Below, piece by piece: positions 17,071-26,367 of a stretch of DNA of 64,000 bases (position 1 is its first letter; every line of letters starts with the position of its first letter). Source of the DNA: Bradyrhizobium sp. JYMT SZCCT0180 (GTDB lineage: Bacteria; Pseudomonadota; Alphaproteobacteria; Rhizobiales; Xanthobacteraceae); NCBI RefSeq assembly GCF_018130165.1, contig NZ_JAFCLZ010000005.1:248001-312000 (forward strand), in the 5' to 3' direction. The notes beneath the pieces were generated by a model. That model had not been told where the DNA came from. It was given only the letters and a program-made list of their open reading frames with translations, and made no database searches. Made by a program: the position numbers and the translations under genes.

Positions 17071-17098
17071 TTGCACGTTTGTATACAAACGGTATCTT
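17071..17098 (+). promoter_or_regulatory. candidate nicAB promoter with operator in the spacer
   Basis: TTGCAC (17071-17076) and TATCTT (17093-17098) are separated by 16 bp, an acceptable sigma-70-like -35/-10 spacing though both hexamers are weak. The spacer is almost entirely filled by the palindrome GTTTGTATACAAAC (17077-17090; 16 bp perfect as CGTTTGTATACAAACG from 17076 to 17091). A bound dimer would block RNA polymerase. The nicA start is 68 bp downstream of the palindrome. Confidence 0.55.
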
Positions 17099-17158
17099 CG
17101 AAGGACGTCCGCACCACATTTTGCAGCGCAACCGGGGCCAGGGATCAAGGCGCAGAGC

Positions 17159-17641
17159 ATGACGCAGAGCACGATGCGCCTGACCGTCAACGGCAAAACA
17201 TGCGATGTCGACGCCGCGCCCGACACCGCGCTGCTCTATGTGCTGCGCAACGACCTCGCGCTGAATGGACCGAAATATGGCTGCGGACTCGGCGAGTGCG
17301 GCGCCTGCGCGGTGCTGATCGACGGCGAAGCGGCGCGTTCCTGCGTGATCCCGATTGAAGGCTGCGCCGGGCGCGACATTGTGACGCTCGAAGGTCTCGG
17401 CTCGCGTGAGCACCCCGATCCGGTTCAAGATGCCTTCATCCACGAGCAGGCCGCGCAATGCGGCTACTGTCTGAACGGCATGATCATCAGCACCAAGGCG
17501 CTGCTGATGCGCAACGCACACCCTTCCGAGGCCGACGTGCTGGAGGCGCTACGCTACAATCTATGCCGCTGCGGCGCGCATATCGAGATCATCCGCGCCG
17601 CGATGCGCGCCGCGGGCCATGCCGTCGAGGCCCACGACTGA
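17159..17641 (+). CDS. nicA: nicotinate dehydrogenase, [2Fe-2S] subunit
   Basis: A 160-residue two-cluster ferredoxin subunit of the xanthine dehydrogenase family. The plant-type cluster ligands are in YGCGLGECGACAVLIDG and ARSC; the second cluster ligands are in QCGYCLNGM and NLCRCGAH. It passes electrons from the molybdenum site to the cytochrome domains of NicB during hydroxylation of nicotinate to 6-hydroxynicotinate. Start ATG 17159 (ATG 17174 is an alternative). Its stop overlaps the nicB start by one base (TGATG at 17639-17643). Size and gene order match Pseudomonas putida NicA. The neighbouring nicB, pncB and 6-hydroxynicotinate reductase homologue support nicotinate over other aldehyde or xanthine-type substrates. 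Confidence 0.87.
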   Translation: MTQSTMRLTVNGKTCDVDAAPDTALLYVLRNDLALNGPKYGCGLGECGACAVLIDGEAARSCVIPIEGCAGRDIVTLEGLGSREHPDPVQDAFIHEQAAQCGYCLNGMIISTKALLMRNAHPSEADVLEALRYNLCRCGAHIEIIRAAMRAAGHAVEAHD

Positions 17642-20600
17642 TGGCAACGCCGGACAATCCTTCGACGCAGGTGCCACAGCAGGGATCGCTGTCTGTCGTC
17701 CGACCGACAGAACCGGGCGCGTTCGAAACCTTCATCAAGATCACCGCTGATGGTTCGGTCACCGCCTATAACGGCCATGTCGATCTCGGCACCGGAATCC
17801 GCACCGCGCTTGGACAGATCGTCGCGGAGGAACTCGACGTGTCCTTTGCCCGCGTCGTGGTCGTGCTCGGCGACACTTCTGTTGTACCCAACCAGGGCGC
17901 GACGATCGCCAGCGAAACCATCCAGATCACGGCGGTGCCGCTGCGCAAGGCCGCGGCGCAGGCACGACAATTTTTGATCGCGCGTGCGGCTGAACGGCTG
18001 GAGGTGCCGGCCAACGATCTCAGCATCGAAGACGGACTGATCCGCGGCAAGGACAACCGCACCGTCAGCTATGGCGAATTGATTGCCGAGGACATCATTC
18101 GCCTCGAACTCACGGACGACGTTCCGGTGAAAGACGTCAGCGCCTATTCAATCGTCGGGCAATCGGTGCCGCGCGTGGACCTGCCGGCGAAAGCCACCGG
18201 CGAACTGGTCTATGTCCACGACATGCGCCTGCCCGGCATGCTGCATGGCCGTGTCGTTCGGCCGCCTTATGCCGGCATCGACGCCGGGGCGTTCGTCGGC
18301 ACCAGTCTGATCGCAGTCGACCAAGCCTCGGTGCGCGATATCCCGGGGCTGGTGGCCGTGGTGAGGATCGGCGATTTCATTGGCGTGGTTGCCGAGCGCG
18401 AGGAGAACGCGATCAAGGCGGCGGCGCAGCTCAAGGTGAGCTGGAAGCCGGTGCCGACATTGCCTGACCTCGGCAATCTCCAAACGGCACTGCGCGCCAA
18501 TCCATCGACACCGCGGACGCTGATCGACAAAGGTGATGTCGATGCCGCCATCGCGTCCGCCGCCAAGCCGATGGCGCGGACTTACGTCTGGCCGTATCAG
18601 ATGCATGGCTCGATCGGACCCTCCTGCGCGGTCGCCGACTATCAGGACGGCGCGATCCGGGTGTGGTCCGGCACGCAAAACCCGCACATCCTGCGCGTCG
18701 ACCTCGCACTGTTGATCGAGCGGCCGGAAGCCGAGATCGACGTCATCAGGATGGAAGCCGCCGGCTGCTACGGCCGCAACTGCGCCGACGACGTCACCGC
18801 CGACGCGCTGCTGCTGTCGCGCGCGGTCGGCCGTCCCGTGCGCGTGCAGTTGACGCGCGAGCAGGAACACGCCTGGGAGCCGAAGGGCACCGGGCAATTG
18901 ATGGACGTCAATGGCGGGCTGAACGCCGACGGCAGCGTGGCCGGATATGATTTTTCAACGCGCTATCCCTCCAACGGTGCGCCGACGCTGGCGCTGTTGC
19001 TCACCGGGCGGATCGCGCCGGAGCCCGCCGTGTTCGAAATGGGCGATCGCACCGCGATCCCGCCTTATGACTACGAGAACATGCGCGTGGTGGCGCATGA
19101 CATGCCGCCGATCGTGCGCGCTTCGTGGTTTCGCGGCGTCTCGGCACTGCCCAACACTTTCGCGCATGAATCCTATATCGACGAGCTCGCCACCGAGGCC
19201 GGCGTCGATCCGATCGAATATCGCCTGCGCTACCTGAAGGACGCGCGCGCCGTCGATCTCGTCAATGCGGTGGCTGAGCGCGCGGGGTGGAAACCACGGC
19301 CGGTGCGACAGGAACCGGAAGCCGAGGGCGACATCGTGCGCGGCCGTGGCTTTGCCTATGCGCTCTATGTACACAGCAAATTCCCGGGCTATGGCGCGGC
19401 GTGGTCGGCGTGGATTGCCGATGTCGCGGTCAACAAGGCGACCGGCGATGTCAGCGTCACCCGCGTGGTCGCGGGCCAGGATTCCGGGCTGATGATCAAC
19501 CCGGAAGGGGTGCGTCATCAGATCCACGGCAACGTGATCCAGTCGACCAGCCGCGCGCTGATGGAGGAAGTGTCGTTCGACCGCGCACAGGTGACGGCCC
19601 GCGAATGGGGCGCCTACCCCATCATCAAATTACCCGACGTGCCCAAGATCGACGTGCTGATGCTGCCGCGGCAGGATCAGCCGCCGCTCGGCGTCGGCGA
19701 GTCCGCCTCGGTGCCGAGCGCGGCCGCCATTGCCAATGCGATCTACGATGCGACCGGTGTGCGCTTTCGCGAACTGCCGTTTACGCCGGAACGCATTCTC
19801 AAGGGATTGCACGGCGAAGCGACTGCGGCGCCGGAGGCATTGCCTGCGCCGCAGCCCGCACCCGATCTCACCAAATGGCAAAACCCGTTTGCCGGACGGC
19901 GCGGCATGCTGGCGACGGCGGTGGCATTGTGCGCGGCGGTGATCGGCGTCGGCGCCGCCGTGCTGCCGTGGCGCGCGATTGCGCCAATCGCACGGCCGGA
20001 CGCGTCGGTCTATTCGGCAGCGACCATCGCACGCGGCCAGCAACTCGCGGCGCTCGGCGACTGCGCGGTCTGCCACACCAGCATCAATGGCGTGCTCAAT
20101 GCCGGCGGCCGGCCGCTGGAAACGCCGTTCGGCATCATCTACAGCACCAACATCACGCCCCACGTCGAAACCGGAATCGGCGCGTGGTCCTATCCAGCCT
20201 TCGAGCGGTCGATGCGCGAAGGCATTCATCGCGATGGCAAGCATCTTTATCCCGCGTTTCCCTATACGCATTTCGCGAAGACGACCGATGCCGACCTGCA
20301 GGCGCTCTATGCTTACCTAATGGCGCAATCGCCAGTGCGCGCGGAAAATCCGGAAAACAAGCTGGCGTTCCCGTTCAACATCCGCCCGCTGCTGGCCGGA
20401 TGGAACGCGCTGTTCCACCAGCCAAACCCATTCCAGGCGGATGCGAGCAAATCAGATTTATGGAATCGCGGCGCCTATCTGGTCGAAGGCCTCGGCCATT
20501 GCAGCGCCTGCCATTCGCCGCGCAACGCGCTGGGCGCGGAGAAGCAAAGTGCTTACCTCGCGGGCGGCTTCGCGGAAGGCTGGGAAGCGCCTGCCCTGAC

Positions 20601-21189
20601 GTCGCTGTCGCAGGCGCCGATCCCCTGGAGCGAGGATGAGCTCTACGCCTATTTGCGGACCGGCGAGTCGCGGCTGCACGGCGTCGCCGCCGGACCGATG
20701 GCACCCGTCGTGAAGGAACTCGCCGCGCTGCCCGATCAGGACATCCGTGCCATGGCCGTCTATCTCGGCTCGTTCAACGAGACCGCCGGCGACAAGCGGG
20801 CACAGGATGCGCTCGCTGCCAAACTAGAAGCCGCGACCAGCACCAGGCTTGTTGCGGCTTCCAGCGTCGGCGCACGGATCTACCAGGGCGCCTGCGCGGT
20901 CTGCCACGAGGTCGGCGGCGCGCCCCTGTTCGGCAGCCGGCCATCGCTGGCGCTGAACAGCAATTTGCACAGCGCCGTGCCTGACAATCTGATCCAGGTG
21001 ATCCTGCACGGCATCAAAGCCCCCGTGACCAGCGACCTCGGCTATATGCCCGCCTTCAAGGACAGCCTGACCGACGGCCAGGTTGCGGAGCTGGCCGCCT
21101 ACCTGCGGCGACAATTTGCCCCGGATCGGCCGGGATGGGGCGATATCCACGCAACCGTTGGGCGAATCCGGCAGGAAATGGCGCGCTGA
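17641..21189 (+). CDS. nicB: nicotinate dehydrogenase, molybdopterin subunit fused to tri-haem cytochrome c
   Basis: An 1182-residue fusion. Residues about 20-745 are the molybdopterin-binding domains of the xanthine dehydrogenase family ([20 protein letters not shown], the [18 protein letters not shown] region with the conserved Glu). A membrane helix at about 756-778 ([19 protein letters not shown]) separates it from three cytochrome c domains with haem motifs CAVCH (808-812), CSACH (954-958) and CAVCH (1085-1089). This layout and length closely match P. putida NicB, which hydroxylates nicotinate at C6 with electrons passed to the respiratory chain. Haem attachment needs the C-terminal part in the periplasm, while the Mo part has no export signal of its own, so topology is worth testing. 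Confidence 0.88.
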   Translation: MATPDNPSTQVPQQGSLSVVRPTEPGAFETFIKITADGSVTAYNGHVDLGTGIRTALGQIVAEELDVSFARVVVVLGDTSVVPNQGATIASETIQITAVPLRKAAAQARQFLIARAAERLEVPANDLSIEDGLIRGKDNRTVSYGELIAEDIIRLELTDDVPVKDVSAYSIVGQSVPRVDLPAKATGELVYVHDMRLPGMLHGRVVRPPYAGIDAGAFVGTSLIAVDQASVRDIPGLVAVVRIGDFIGVVAEREENAIKAAAQLKVSWKPVPTLPDLGNLQTALRANPSTPRTLIDKGDVDAAIASAAKPMARTYVWPYQMHGSIGPSCAVADYQDGAIRVWSGTQNPHILRVDLALLIERPEAEIDVIRMEAAGCYGRNCADDVTADALLLSRAVGRPVRVQLTREQEHAWEPKGTGQLMDVNGGLNADGSVAGYDFSTRYPSNGAPTLALLLTGRIAPEPAVFEMGDRTAIPPYDYENMRVVAHDMPPIVRASWFRGVSALPNTFAHESYIDELATEAGVDPIEYRLRYLKDARAVDLVNAVAERAGWKPRPVRQEPEAEGDIVRGRGFAYALYVHSKFPGYGAAWSAWIADVAVNKATGDVSVTRVVAGQDSGLMINPEGVRHQIHGNVIQSTSRALMEEVSFDRAQVTAREWGAYPIIKLPDVPKIDVLMLPRQDQPPLGVGESASVPSAAAIANAIYDATGVRFRELPFTPERILKGLHGEATAAPEALPAPQPAPDLTKWQNPFAGRRGMLATAVALCAAVIGVGAAVLPWRAIAPIARPDASVYSAATIARGQQLAALGDCAVCHTSINGVLNAGGRPLETPFGIIYSTNITPHVETGIGAWSYPAFERSMREGIHRDGKHLYPAFPYTHFAKTTDADLQALYAYLMAQSPVRAENPENKLAFPFNIRPLLAGWNALFHQPNPFQADASKSDLWNRGAYLVEGLGHCSACHSPRNALGAEKQSAYLAGGFAEGWEAPALTSLSQAPIPWSEDELYAYLRTGESRLHGVAAGPMAPVVKELAALPDQDIRAMAVYLGSFNETAGDKRAQDALAAKLEAATSTRLVAASSVGARIYQGACAVCHEVGGAPLFGSRPSLALNSNLHSAVPDNLIQVILHGIKAPVTSDLGYMPAFKDSLTDGQVAELAAYLRRQFAPDRPGWGDIHATVGRIRQEMAR

Positions 21190-21251
21190 GCTGCCATGCC
21201 GCCGTCAAAAACCCACTGGTTGGGCCGTCGCGACCACGATACAGTTCCAGC

Positions 21252-22556
21252 ATGGCAGTCACAGACATTGCATCCCGGACCTACAACCACGGCTGGCGGC
21301 TCGATCCGATCGTGCGCAGCCTGCTGGATACCGACTTTTACAAGCTGCTGATGCTGCAGATGATTCGGGAATTCTACCCGGATCAGCAGGTGACGTTTTC
21401 GGTGATCAACCGCAGCAAGCATGTGCGGCTGGCCGAGATCATCGATGAGGGCGAGTTGCGCGCCCAGCTCGACCACGCCCGCTCCATCCGCTTCACCAAG
21501 AAGGAACTGATCTGGCTCGCCGGTAATACGTTCTACGGCAAGACCCAGATGTTCTCGCCGGACTTCATCAACTGGCTCGCCAATTTCCGCCTGCCTGAAT
21601 ACGAGCTGCGCAAGGTGGACGGCCAGTATGAACTGCATTTCCACGGGCCGTGGACCCACACCACGATGTGGGAAATCCCGGCGCTTGCGATCCTGAACGA
21701 ACTGCGCTCGCGCCAGGCGCTGAAGGGACAGGGGCGGTTCGCGCTCGATGTGCTCTATGCCCGCGCCAAGGCAAAACTCTGGACCAAGGTCGAGCGGCTG
21801 CGCAAATTGGAAGGCTTGCGATTGTCCGACTTCGGCACCCGCCGCCGCCACGGCTTTCTGTGGCAACGCTGGTGCGTCGAGGCGGTCAAGGAAGGCCTCG
21901 GCTCCTCCTTCACCGGCACCTCCAACGTACTGCTCGCGATGGACAATGATCTCGAAGCGATCGGCACCAATGCGCATGAATTGCCGATGGTCGCGGCGGC
22001 CCTTGCGAATGACGATACCGAATTGCGCTGGGCGCCCTATCGCATCCTCGATCAATGGCGCCATACCTATGGCGGCAATTTGCTGATTGCCCTGCCCGAC
22101 GCCTTCGGCACCAAGCCGTTCCTGCGCGATGCGCCGGACTGGGTCGCCGACTGGACCGGCTTTCGCCCCGACAGCGCGCCGCCGATCGCGGCCGGCGAAG
22201 ACATCATCAAGTGGTGGAAGCAGAAGGGCCGCGATCCCCGGGAGAAGCTGCTGGTGTTCTCCGACGGCATGGATGTCGGCTCGATCGAAGAAACCTATCG
22301 GCATTTTACCGGGCGGGTCCGCGTCAGCTTCGGCTGGGGCACCAACCTCACCAACGATTTCGTCGGCTGCGCGCCGGATGGGTCGGCCGATCTCGATCCG
22401 ATCTCGATCGTCTGCAAGGTGACGTCGGTCGATGGACGGCCGGCCGTCAAACTGTCGGACAATCCGGAAAAGGCGACAGGCTCGCCGTCCGAGGTCGAGC
22501 GATACATACGCGTATTCGGAAATGCCGGCCGCGTCCGCGCCGCCGTGCACGTCTGA
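21252..22556 (+). CDS. pncB: nicotinate phosphoribosyltransferase
   Basis: A 434-residue NAPRTase, converting nicotinate, PRPP and ATP to nicotinate mononucleotide for NAD salvage. Recognised by [16 protein letters not shown] at the N-terminus, [16 protein letters not shown] in the middle (phosphoribosyl-binding and phosphorylated-His region), [12 protein letters not shown] and [18 protein letters not shown]. It starts at ATG 21252, 62 bp after nicB, in the same direction, so it may be co-transcribed. Placing salvage beside catabolism puts both nicotinate-consuming branches under nearby control. Family assignment is secure. Confidence 0.95.
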   Translation: MAVTDIASRTYNHGWRLDPIVRSLLDTDFYKLLMLQMIREFYPDQQVTFSVINRSKHVRLAEIIDEGELRAQLDHARSIRFTKKELIWLAGNTFYGKTQMFSPDFINWLANFRLPEYELRKVDGQYELHFHGPWTHTTMWEIPALAILNELRSRQALKGQGRFALDVLYARAKAKLWTKVERLRKLEGLRLSDFGTRRRHGFLWQRWCVEAVKEGLGSSFTGTSNVLLAMDNDLEAIGTNAHELPMVAAALANDDTELRWAPYRILDQWRHTYGGNLLIALPDAFGTKPFLRDAPDWVADWTGFRPDSAPPIAAGEDIIKWWKQKGRDPREKLLVFSDGMDVGSIEETYRHFTGRVRVSFGWGTNLTNDFVGCAPDGSADLDPISIVCKVTSVDGRPAVKLSDNPEKATGSPSEVERYIRVFGNAGRVRAAVHV

Positions 22557-22604
22557 ACCGGCAACACGCAATCCCTGGCCACCAAACGATCTGACGAGGC
22601 CCGC

Positions 22605-23900
22605 ATGCCCGCACCCAAGCCGCCTGCCTTTGAAACCCTGAGCCTGCATGCCGGCCAGCGCCCGGACCCCGTCACCGGCGCCCGCGCGGTGCCGATCTAC
22701 CAGACCACGTCCTACGTGTTCCAGGATTCCGACCACGCCGCTGCGCTGTTCAACCTCGAACGCGCCGGACATATCTACACTCGCATTTCCAATCCCACGA
22801 CCGCGGTACTCGAAGAGCGGCTTGCGGCACTGGAAGCCGGCGTCGGCGCGGTCTGCACCGCGAGCGGCATGGCGGCGCTGCATCTGGCGATCGCAACGCT
22901 GCTCAATGCGGGCGACCATATCGTCGCCTCCTCCTCGCTCTATGGCGGCACCATCAATCTGCTGGCGCACACGCTGCCGCGCTTCGGCATCACGACGACG
23001 TTCGTCAAACCGCGCGACGTCGACGCGTTCCGCGATGCGATCAGGCCGAACACGAAGCTCGTTATCGGCGAGACCATCGGAAATCCCGGCCTCGAAGTGC
23101 TGGATATCCCTGATGTCGCGCAGATCGCGCATGACGCCAAGATCCCGCTACTGATTGACAACACCTTTGCCACGCCATTCCTCAGCCGGCCGATCGAGCT
23201 CGGCGCCGATATCGTGATGAACTCGGCAACCAAATGGATCGGCGGCCACGGCATCGCGATCGGTGGCGTCATCGTCGATGGCGGGCATTTTGATTGGCAC
23301 GAGTCAGGCAAGTTTCCTGTCTTGACCGAGCCCTATGCCGGCTATCACGGCATCGTCTTCGACGAGCAGTTCGGCCAGGCCGCCTTCATCATGCGCGCCC
23401 GCACCGAGGGCCTGCGCGATTTCGGCGCCTGCCTGTCGCCGACCAACGCATTCCAGCTGCTGCAGGGCGTCGAGACGTTGGGCGTCCGCATGGAACGCCA
23501 TATGAGCAATACGCTCGCGGTGCTGGAATTCCTGAAGTCCAACAAAGCGGTCGAGTGGGTGCTGCATCCTGCGCTGGAAGATCATCCGGACCATCAGCTC
23601 GCGTTGCGACTGTTGCCGAAAGGCGCCGGATCGATCGTCAGCTTCGGCATCAAGGGCGGCCGGCCCGCGGGCAAGAAGTTCATCGAGACGCTGCGCATGG
23701 TCAGCCACCTCGCCAATGTCGGTGATGCCAAGACGCTGGTGATTCATCCCGCCAGCACCACGCATCAGCAGATGGACGCGGCGCAGCTCAAGGCCGCCGG
23801 CGTCGGCGAGGAGCTGGTGCGGCTATCGGTCGGAATTGAAGCCGCGGCTGATATCATCGACGATCTCGGCCAGGCGCTTCGCGCATCGCAGAAGGTGTGA
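22605..23900 (+). CDS. metY: O-acetylhomoserine sulfhydrylase
   Basis: A 431-residue PLP enzyme of the Cys/Met metabolism family, forming homocysteine from O-acetylhomoserine and sulphide. Landmarks are FETLSLHAGQRPDPVTGARA and IYQTTSYVFQDSDHAA at the N-terminus, the Schiff-base Lys K210 in MNSATKWIGGHG, GAGSIVSFGIKGGRPAGKKF, and THQQMDAAQLKAAGV. The length and these segments favour MetY over cystathionine gamma-synthase. It is 48 bp downstream of pncB and 3 bp upstream of the next hydrolase. The acyl donor (acetyl versus succinyl) is inferred from family. Confidence 0.9.
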   Translation: MPAPKPPAFETLSLHAGQRPDPVTGARAVPIYQTTSYVFQDSDHAAALFNLERAGHIYTRISNPTTAVLEERLAALEAGVGAVCTASGMAALHLAIATLLNAGDHIVASSSLYGGTINLLAHTLPRFGITTTFVKPRDVDAFRDAIRPNTKLVIGETIGNPGLEVLDIPDVAQIAHDAKIPLLIDNTFATPFLSRPIELGADIVMNSATKWIGGHGIAIGGVIVDGGHFDWHESGKFPVLTEPYAGYHGIVFDEQFGQAAFIMRARTEGLRDFGACLSPTNAFQLLQGVETLGVRMERHMSNTLAVLEFLKSNKAVEWVLHPALEDHPDHQLALRLLPKGAGSIVSFGIKGGRPAGKKFIETLRMVSHLANVGDAKTLVIHPASTTHQQMDAAQLKAAGVGEELVRLSVGIEAAADIIDDLGQALRASQKV

Positions 23901-23903
23901 GCC

Positions 23904-24686
23904 ATGCAACTGTCAGTCAAAGGGTCCGATACGTTCGTTGCCACCGGCGGTCGTCCGTTCGATCCGTCGCTGCCCGCGGTGGTGATGCTGCACGGCGCGG
24001 GTTTTGATCATTCGACCTGGGCGCTGCACAGCCGCTGGTTCGCCCATCATGGCTACTCGGTATTGGCGCCGGACTTGCCGGGCCATGGCCGTTCGTCGGG
24101 CAACGCGTTGCCGACGATATCAGACATGGCCGACTGGACCGCGGCGCTGCTGGATGCGGTCGGCGCGCCCAAGGCAAAACTGGTCGGGCATTCCATGGGG
24201 TCGCTGATCGCGCTGGAGACCTCGGCGCGACATCCAGACAAGGTTTCTGGCCTCAGCCTGATCGGAACCGCGGCCACGATGACCGTCGGGCCTGATCTGC
24301 TCAAGGCCGCGGAGTTCAACAATCCCGATGCGATCGACATGGTCTCGATCTGGGGCCTTGGCTTCAAGGCCGAACTCGGCGGCAGCCTCGCGCCGGGATT
24401 ATGGATGCATCAGGGCGCGCAGCGGGTGCTGCAGCAGACCCGTCCGGGCGTGCTGTACAACGATCTCAACGCTTGCAACTCGTACGAGGGGGCGCTCGCG
24501 GCGGCCGCCGCGGTCAAGGTGCCAGCGACGTTCATTCTCGGCGAGCGCGATATGATGACCCCGGCGAAAGCCGGCAAGACGCTGGCGGCGGCAACGCCGA
24601 ACGCCCGCGTCGTGGTGCTGCCCGGCGCCGGCCACATGATGATGGCCGAAGCGCCGGATGAATTGCTGGCGGCGTTGCGGGAGTAA
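23904..24686 (+). CDS. alpha/beta-fold hydrolase
   Basis: A 260-residue alpha/beta hydrolase with MLHGAGFDHSTWA (oxyanion region), PDLPGHGRSSGN, nucleophile S97 in GHSMGS, an acid in ILGERDMMTPA and catalytic H244 in GAGHMMMAEAPDE. No signal peptide. The substrate is not readable; this subgroup includes esterases and C-C or lactone hydrolases. It starts 4 bp after metY and is probably co-transcribed with it. Its tail is followed by a (CT)n tract and a palindromic repeat. Confidence 0.88.
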   Translation: MQLSVKGSDTFVATGGRPFDPSLPAVVMLHGAGFDHSTWALHSRWFAHHGYSVLAPDLPGHGRSSGNALPTISDMADWTAALLDAVGAPKAKLVGHSMGSLIALETSARHPDKVSGLSLIGTAATMTVGPDLLKAAEFNNPDAIDMVSIWGLGFKAELGGSLAPGLWMHQGAQRVLQQTRPGVLYNDLNACNSYEGALAAAAAVKVPATFILGERDMMTPAKAGKTLAAATPNARVVVLPGAGHMMMAEAPDELLAALRE

Positions 24687-24699
24687 ACTCTCTCTCTCT

Positions 24700-24789
24700 C
24701 CTCATCCTGAGGAGCGCGGAACGCGCGTCTCGAAGGATGCAGGCCCCTCCATGGTTCGAGACGGCGCTGCGCGCCTCCTCACCATGAGG
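24700..24789. repeat. palindromic intergenic repeat, CTCATCCTGAGGAG family
   Basis: Left arm CTCATCCTGAGGAGCGCG..CGCGTCTCGAA and right arm TTCGAGACGGCGCTGCGCGCCTCCTCACCATGAGG form nested hairpins between convergent genes. A (CT)7-like tract (24689-24701) precedes it. A related copy is at 49911-50036 and a partial one at 12481-12520. Confidence 0.8.
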
Positions 24790-24799
24790 GGCAGCACCT

Positions 24800-25825
24800 T
24801 TACTGCCGCGCCGCGCGCTTGCGCTCTACCGGGTGAATATCCACCGCCCGCAACCTTCCCATGCGCAGCACGTCCATTTCCAGCTTGCGATCGATACGGT
24901 CGCGGTCGAGTGCGCGGATCAGGTCGTCGACGCCGTTGATCTCGATGCCATCAAGTTTGATCACGACATCTCCCGGCAACAGGCCGGCCTGCGCCGCGGG
25001 GCTATCAGCCTCGATCTGCGCCAATAGCGCGCCCATTGTGTTGTCGACACCGGCCACCACCGCATGCCGCCGCGGGATCGGCGCGGTCTGGCCGGACACG
25101 CCGATATAGGCGCGGCGCACATAGCCGTGGCGGATGATCTCCGACAGCACGAACTGCGCGGTGTTGCTGGCGACCGCGAAGCAGATGCCCTGCGCGCCCT
25201 GAATGATCGCGGTGTTGATCCCGATCACTTCCGCCGCCGACGACACCAGCGGCCCGCCGGAATTGCCGGGATTGAGCGCTGCGTCGGTCTGGATCACGTC
25301 CTCGATGGTCCGCCCGCTCACCGAGCGGATCGAGCGGCCCAGCGCCGACACCACGCCAGCGGTCACCGTCGATTCAAACCCCAGGGGATTGCCGATCGCG
25401 ACCACCAACTGGCCGCGGCGCAGGCTCTTCGAATTGCCGAGCGATGCATACGGCAGGTCCCGTGCACCGTCGGCGCGCAGCAAAGCAAGATCCGTATCGG
25501 GATCGACACCAAGCACATGCGCGTCGGTGACAAAGCCTTCGGTATCCCGCAACCGGATTTCTTTCGACGATCCGACCACGTGGCTGTTTGTCAGCACGAA
25601 ACCATCCGGCGAGATCACGATACCCGACCCGAGGCCTCCGCGTTCCCGCGCGGTGCGCACTTTGGGGCCGGTTTCGACGCGCACCACAGCGGGGCCGACG
25701 CGCTCGGTCACGCCGATCACGGCGTTGGAATAGGCGTCCAGCAGCGCCTGGTCGTTGTCGGGGGCGTGTTCGGTCGCGCGCGATGACGATCCGTCATCGG
25801 CGTTATCTGAGGTAAAATCCAGCAT
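24800..25825 (-). CDS. DegP/HtrA-like S1C serine protease without export signal
   Basis: A 341-residue trypsin-like protease. The catalytic triad is H82 (LTNSHVVGS), D112 (DPDTDLALLRAD) and S189 (NPGNSGGPLV), followed by a single C-terminal PDZ domain (about 240-330; SPAAQAGLLPGDVVIKLDG). The N-terminal 35 residues are acidic and polar, with no signal peptide or membrane anchor, unlike periplasmic DegP/DegQ. Start ATG 25825 with AAGGA upstream. It probably acts in the cytoplasm or is exported by an unusual route; substrates are unknown. Confidence 0.88.
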   Translation of the reverse strand: MLDFTSDNADDGSSSRATEHAPDNDQALLDAYSNAVIGVTERVGPAVVRVETGPKVRTARERGGLGSGIVISPDGFVLTNSHVVGSSKEIRLRDTEGFVTDAHVLGVDPDTDLALLRADGARDLPYASLGNSKSLRRGQLVVAIGNPLGFESTVTAGVVSALGRSIRSVSGRTIEDVIQTDAALNPGNSGGPLVSSAAEVIGINTAIIQGAQGICFAVASNTAQFVLSEIIRHGYVRRAYIGVSGQTAPIPRRHAVVAGVDNTMGALLAQIEADSPAAQAGLLPGDVVIKLDGIEINGVDDLIRALDRDRIDRKLEMDVLRMGRLRAVDIHPVERKRAARQ

Positions 25826-25910
25826 GGCCAAAATCCTTAGGCCAACTCAGATGGTTACGGGATTACCTCGCCGCAAGAGCCTCCACCTCCGCGCAAACCT
25901 GCCCTGAGGC

Positions 25911-26360
25911 TTACGTGGCCCGCCGCAAGTTCGGCGGCTTCACCTTGACGGGATCGAGCAGCGACCAGTCGCCCTGCTCCAGCGTGTAACCTTGCGGGAA
26001 TGGCGCGCGCAGCTCCAGCCCGAGCGATCGCAGCACACGATCGTCGCGGTAATAGCATTGCAGCACGACGCGAACGAGGGTTGCTGCCGCAGCACCACCC
26101 GATGCGCGGAATTCCTCAGCTACCGCATCGCGCCGCGCCGGATCAAGCTCGGCGAGCGGCTTGCCGGCAAGCCGCGCGAGATGATCGAGCGCTTGCGCCA
26201 CCAGCGCGGTGTCGCGCCCGAGCGTCGCCAGCATGTCGGCCTGAACAGCGGGATCGTCCGCGCCGGGCACCTTGTACTCGTCGCTGGGGGGAACGATCAT
26301 CGCCGCGACGATGCGGAGATCGTCGCGCTGGGCTGAGGTAAGTTCATTTGATACGGACAT
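25911..26360 (-). CDS. small subunit-like protein paired with GMC oxidoreductase
   Basis: A 149-residue protein resembling the gluconate 2-dehydrogenase subunit 3 family, which accompanies membrane GMC dehydrogenases. Visible features are TSAQRDDLRIVAAMIVPPSDEY near the N-terminus, VPGADDPAVQADMLA, and LRVVLQCYYRDDRV-like sequence toward the end. There is no Tat signal here, in contrast with many relatives, so location and chaperone role are uncertain. The gene lies 7 bp downstream of the GMC gene, indicating one transcription unit. Confidence 0.72.
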   Translation of the reverse strand: MSVSNELTSAQRDDLRIVAAMIVPPSDEYKVPGADDPAVQADMLATLGRDTALVAQALDHLARLAGKPLAELDPARRDAVAEEFRASGGAAAATLVRVVLQCYYRDDRVLRSLGLELRAPFPQGYTLEQGDWSLLDPVKVKPPNLRRAT

Positions 26361-26367
26361 GGCGGCC

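Noticed and set aside
21099..23132. 677-residue minus-strand frame opposite pncB and metY
   Set aside because: It covers parts of three well-recognised plus-strand genes and has no recognisable motif.
24700..24789. Clustered hairpin repeats considered as a CRISPR or mobile element
   Set aside because: The arms are inverted and singly placed, with no regular direct repeats, spacers, cas genes or transposase.
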